A DNA stretch of 64,000 nt, taken from assembly GCA_015143295.1 (NCBI GenBank), contig CM026563.1, positions 2,480,001-2,544,000 of the forward strand. The letters run 5' to 3'. A program made the position numbers and the translations under genes. Shown piece by piece: positions 60,034 through 64,000 of the stretch. The DNA is from Tetracentron sinense (taxonomy: Eukaryota > Streptophyta > Magnoliopsida > Trochodendrales > Trochodendraceae). Positions within the stretch are counted from its first letter, which is position 1. Each line of letters opens with the position of its first letter. The notes below the pieces were generated by a model, which was not told the DNA's origin, did not search any database, and saw only the letters and a list, made by a program, of their open reading frames with translations.

Positions 60034-61891
60034 TTACAAGTATGCGTAAAACAGCTGATTCCATGTATCTGGTACTCCTGGCAAACACCAATGTATGCAG
60101 TCTGCATAGCTTTGTGGGTCTGCTTTTTGCTCATCAGTTAAAACCTCGCCTTGGTATTCAGTGTAAACTGATGTGTGACCGTCAATTCGGTGCTCTGATA
60201 TTTGTGTTATATTGATGAAGGATACTGGAATCTTCATTCTCTCCACTACACTAGCCACCACATTCATTATCCATTTATCGGAACCACTTCCCCAGTACCC
60301 CTTCTTCGTAACTGGACTTGTTTCATTGTAGCATCGGATCCCCTCCTCATTGTGCCAATCTTTACTTCTGAAATGAGAATTCTGATCATTATGGCTGTTC
60401 TCAGTGAAGTTTTAAGGAAAAACAAGCTGAGTGTTCTAGAACAGTTATTATCTGCCTGTGGCCTAATAGGAAGAAGTTTTTCTAAGTGAGACAATACTCA
60501 TTGCATAGTATTTATGAGAAAGGAGAGTGACCTCATGTGTGTGGGAGACATAGTAGTGAAGAAGACTCTGGTTTTGTTAGGATCAACAGTAGAATCGACC
60601 CAATTGGCCCACGTCTTCAAACCTAGCCGATAAGCAATTGGTGCATCCAATTCTTCGAACCCTTCTTCCATGTTTGCAAATGAACCCCATCTGTGCTCAA
60701 CCATATAAGATAACTCAGGAACACAATTTAACTTTTCAGTTACTGAAATCTGTCAGAATTCGAATTATTTTCATCTGGGTTCAGAGAAAACTTACAGGGA
60801 CTTGATCTTAAAACCACTCATCCACCAAACATATGTGTTGAACACAAGGATGTCTACTCCAATCCAGTTCTTGGCATGCTTGGAAACTGAGTCCACTCTC
60901 AGTATCCTATCGTTTGGATCTGCTATAACATCGAGATCAGAATTGGACTCGACAAGAAAAGGAGCCCAGTAGAACTCGATCGAAGCATTGTACTCCTAGA
61001 GATGGAAGGTGAATACCCATTAAATTGATGTGGAAGTCATTATTTTTAGCATACTTGAATAAAATTTTCACACTATAATTGTTATTTTCTTGTACCTTGG
61101 CTGTGAAGACAGAGAGAGAGCGGCCTCGCCGCATGGATTTCTGGTCTGCTGGTATAAGAAATTCGACCAGACAAACGAAGGATTGCCATTGACCTCTCTG
61201 TAATGAGTCTCCTACAAACATTAGCCTCTTTCCTCTCAGTTTTTCCAGGGCTACTGCTGGATCAAACCTGAAAGTGAAGTCATTCATACAAATATTTAAT
61301 CTTACACACAACTCCATGCATTCATATATATATATATATATATATTTAACAAGTAATATTGTCAACCTAGGCAGAGTACAGTCATCCGGCTGCCATTCCC
61401 AGTGACGGTAATCAGAATCAGGCCTTCCATTCTTCACACAACAGACTTGCCTGTCCAGATATGGGCAAGTCTCGTCCGTGTACAGTGGCTCAGCTGAACT
61501 GTTGAACACCCAATTCCCTTTGAAAACACTGCATTTTGGGGGCTCAATCTCAACTTTCCCATCTGCTTCAAGATCGTCGATATCATCCTCCACAGCTGAA
61601 CTAGTTTTCTTGTCTAATGAGCAAGAACAGTACACAACTTCAGTTAATATCAAAATCACAAAACTATATATCAGTGAAGGTTCTGACAAGACATGAGATA
61701 ACTAACATACCTTCATCCGCCTCACGAGAATTGGCTAGAGGCTCTTGTTTAGAACAAGTTCTAAGATTGAGAATGGAGGAGGAAGAGAGAGAACCAATGT
61801 CCTCAGTGTACAAGACACCGGCGAAGGCAAAGACACAGATCACTATGACAATGACCGAGAAGGGTAGCTTCACTCGTGAAGGTTTCATCAT
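60034..61891 (-). CDS. Trichome birefringence-like (TBL) polysaccharide O-acetyltransferase
   Basis: TBL proteins are type II Golgi membrane proteins that acetylate cell-wall polysaccharides; several related members act on xylan. Six minus-strand exons fit in phase: 61711-61891, 61367-61613, 61096-61267, 60796-60995, 60532-60690 and 60034-60367, giving 430 aa. The start is the first of two adjacent ATGs; a single membrane anchor follows at about residues 10-30 (PFSVIVIVICVFAFAGVLY). The TBL domain has CSVFKGNWVFNSS and CPYLDRQVCCVKNGRPDSDY; the PC-esterase part has the GDS motif at 162-164 in LMFVGDSLQRGQW and the DxxH motif at D409 and H412 in DCIHWCLPGVPDTW. GDS and DxxH supply the catalytic Ser and the His/Asp. 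The C-terminal part (KKGYWGSGSDK, INITQISEHRIDGHTS) resembles the Arabidopsis TBL30-33 group most, so a xylan substrate is likely but inferred. Confidence 0.93.
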
Positions 61892-63800
61892 GTCTAAAGA
61901 GAACAAGGCACATAACTTAAGAGGGGGAGATATGGAACAAAAAGAGAAAATGCAGTGGTGGTGCAGCAGAATGTGATTATTGAGAGAGCTTTGTCTGTCT
62001 TACTTATTGGCTATTGAGTAGAAGTAAAGTAAAAGCCAATAATGAAGGTTGTGTACTTTCTGCATATTTTTTAAGTGTTGTGGAGGTTAGGTGAAGTTGG
62101 AAGGCTAACATCTTGGGCTCTTCATGTCTCTTACGAGCATGCAAAGCTACATGATGATGCAACCACTGCCATTGCTACCATACACCACCATTTGGCATGG
62201 TCATTGGTGGGAAAGGCCAACTATAAAAAATTGTCAAGTGGGCTTTCTCTCTCTCTCTCTCTCTCTCACATACATACATACATATGTATCTATACACATA
62301 AGAGTAGAATGAATTCCATCTACATTCATATACATTACAGAACAGATCTTCTGCTATATCTGTGAGGGTGGATCTCAGGTCACAGTGTTTTGAATGCACC
62401 AAAGCTTTCTCTTGGAATTTACTTCTGATTATCAGCTATTAATCAAATGTGTTTCTTGGTCTAGGATGTCTGGTTTGGGTCAGCTAGTTCTTGAAAACAT
62501 AACCATAAGGGGGAAAATGGGATACTAATATAGCATTATACCTGTAATAACAGATTCACAATCTATTACCCTACATGGTCCCCATGCTTATTGATCTAAG
62601 TCATTGGGCCCACCCTGTAGATCGATCATCGGCCAATAGGGGAAGCCGGGCTGTTTGGTGGGGATCTTGATTTCATCATTAACTGGATTGATAATTCAGC
62701 ACTGCTTCACGACTATCACATCAATGTCAGATTATCAGATAGTTATGGGTTAAATCAAATTACTGGTTAAACCACTCTTATTAGTAATCACTGGTGGGAC
62801 AATGTAAAATCCATGATTGTCACATTTTTAGCCCCTTCTATGATTTCCCATTACTGAAAACTAACCAACAAGAAAATACACCATGTGTAAATCTGATGAC
62901 CGAGGCCATCCCATCAGGTTTCATTTTCAAATAGGCCATGAAGGGGCTTGGGTCTGAATCAGATTCTTACTGATTCAAATCTAGTTTTCATATGATGGAT
63001 AAGATTTATGGGGTTTAAGAGATAACCATCTGAAGGAAGAAGGATGCATCTGTCTGGAATACGCGTAATCTGCAATATCCCTATAATCCAGCAAGCCAAA
63101 CAGAGGATAGTTCTGATCATGATGTAGTCTGTCCATGAAAGAGCTATGCCGGCTCCCCAAGGAGCTATAACATAGTATTGATATAGAGAAGCACATTAAC
63201 TTCTTGTTTTATTCTCTGGTATTAGGATAATCACAGGAAGAAAGCTCTCTTGAATGCCAAATATATAGCTATTTTTAAAATTCAATTCAAAGTTTTTGAT
63301 TCCAATACCTTGCAAAAATCAGTCCATTCAAAGGTGGAAAAATCAGTCATTTTTAAAGCCTATATATAAAGACTCTAGTGAACTTTAAGAAGTTAATGCA
63401 TAGTTTTTGTTTCTAGATCCCTTCCACAAATCAAACGTTTATAAATCAATTAAAGGTGAAAAAAGTCGTTTTTTTTAATGAACATTAGAAGATTAATGCT
63501 AACAAACTAATTGATGTGGTACCCTCCACAAAAAAAAAAACTAATTGATGGAGTCCAAAATGTAGGGCTTAGATGATGCCATGCATTATGGTTCCACATG
63601 ATGAGGAGTATGGAATCAATAATTAAATTGGTAGTTGTGTTTAGAGAGGAGATTGATGCATCCCAAGATGTAGGGCTCACATGATGCCATGTATTACAGC
63701 TCAATATAAAAATAAAAGTACTGCGCATTGTGAAACTTAGGACTTAAGACATGTAAAGTGCCGAGCATTGTGAGTCTCAACAAAAGAATGGACCCTTTAG
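61892..63800. other. Upstream of the TBL gene; no further gene
   Basis: Near the gene there are two inverted CCAAT-type words (TATTGGCTATTG and AAAAGCCAATAA, about 62003-62045). Then come a CT microsatellite (about 62244-62268) followed by ACATACATACA. Further on, AT-rich DNA includes an imperfect direct repeat at about 63541-63600 and 63652-63705 sharing ATGTAGGGCT and ATGATGCCATG. No supported ORF. Confidence 0.5.
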
Positions 63801-64000
63801 GGTGCGTTGTTTGGCAAGAAAATGAGGGAAAAATAAAAGAAAAATGAGTTTTGCATTTTTCTTGCATTTGGTGTGCAAGAATACTTTCATTTTCTTTCAC
63901 TTTTTCAATAGCGACAAACTTTCTCCAAAAATTTCCTCAATCTTTCGATTGTTGTTTTGAAAGAAAATTTAAATTTATTTTATTTTCTTTCACTCGCTTT
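63801..64000. mobile_element. TTA-type MITE cut by the right edge
   Basis: It begins GGGTGCGTTGTTTGGCAAG after TTA, matching the ends of the 26322-26553 element. TTTCTTTCAC words in the last 60 bp suggest the other arm, but the end lies beyond the window. Confidence 0.6.

Noticed and set aside
62981-63196. 71-residue minus-strand ORF upstream of the TBL gene
   Set aside because: No family resemblance, no promoter or splice context; consistent with a chance ORF.

Overview
This is a window of nuclear DNA from a flowering plant, probably a woody dicot or an early-branching lineage; the species cannot be named from the sequence. The plant call rests on GT-AG exon structures, TAGGGTTT boxes near starts, plant-type LINE, SINE, hAT, MULE and Tourist-like elements, a Ty3/gypsy Tat-lineage element, and plant-specific families (MORF, TBL).

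Five host genes are supported by exon models whose phases agree. (1) 25-6563, minus: SCO1/HCC1 mitochondrial copper chaperone, 5' part only; the rest lies left of the window. (2) 12293-13816, minus: a small conserved plant protein of unknown function, about 75 aa. (3) 19867-22109, minus: a MORF8/RIP1-type organellar RNA-editing factor of 596 aa with an expanded 14-residue repeat tail. (4) 51804-59831, plus: glutamine-dependent asparagine synthetase, 590 aa, 13 exons, with a GC-AG first intron. (5) 60034-61891, minus: a trichome birefringence-like (TBL) polysaccharide O-acetyltransferase, 430 aa. Genes 4 and 5 converge with 202 bp between their stop codons. I see no operon-like or pathway grouping; these look like independent housekeeping or metabolic genes.

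The rest is mostly mobile DNA, much of it with readable target duplications (TSDs). The large SCO1 intron holds two 5'-truncated LINEs in opposite orientations and a 1.36-kb hAT-like element that carries gene-like sequence. Between 8.5 and 36 kb lie two solo LTRs, hAT-like and MULE-like elements, a SINE family and many TTA-flanked MITEs. An 11-kb Tat-lineage LTR element at 36465-47435 is bounded by ATAAG duplications and carries an extra coding region on the opposite strand. Introns of the asparagine synthetase gene hold a tandem MITE pair, a tandem duplication and a small unclassified insertion.

The observations most worth a second look are the MORF8 repeat expansion, the GC-AG intron of ASN1, pairs of MITEs that share one TTA, the hAT-like element with duplicated gene-like sequence, the fold-back family typified by a 9-bp-TSD MULE, and one unexplained ORF at 16598-16978. 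I found no CRISPR array and no convincing free-standing tRNA or rRNA gene.
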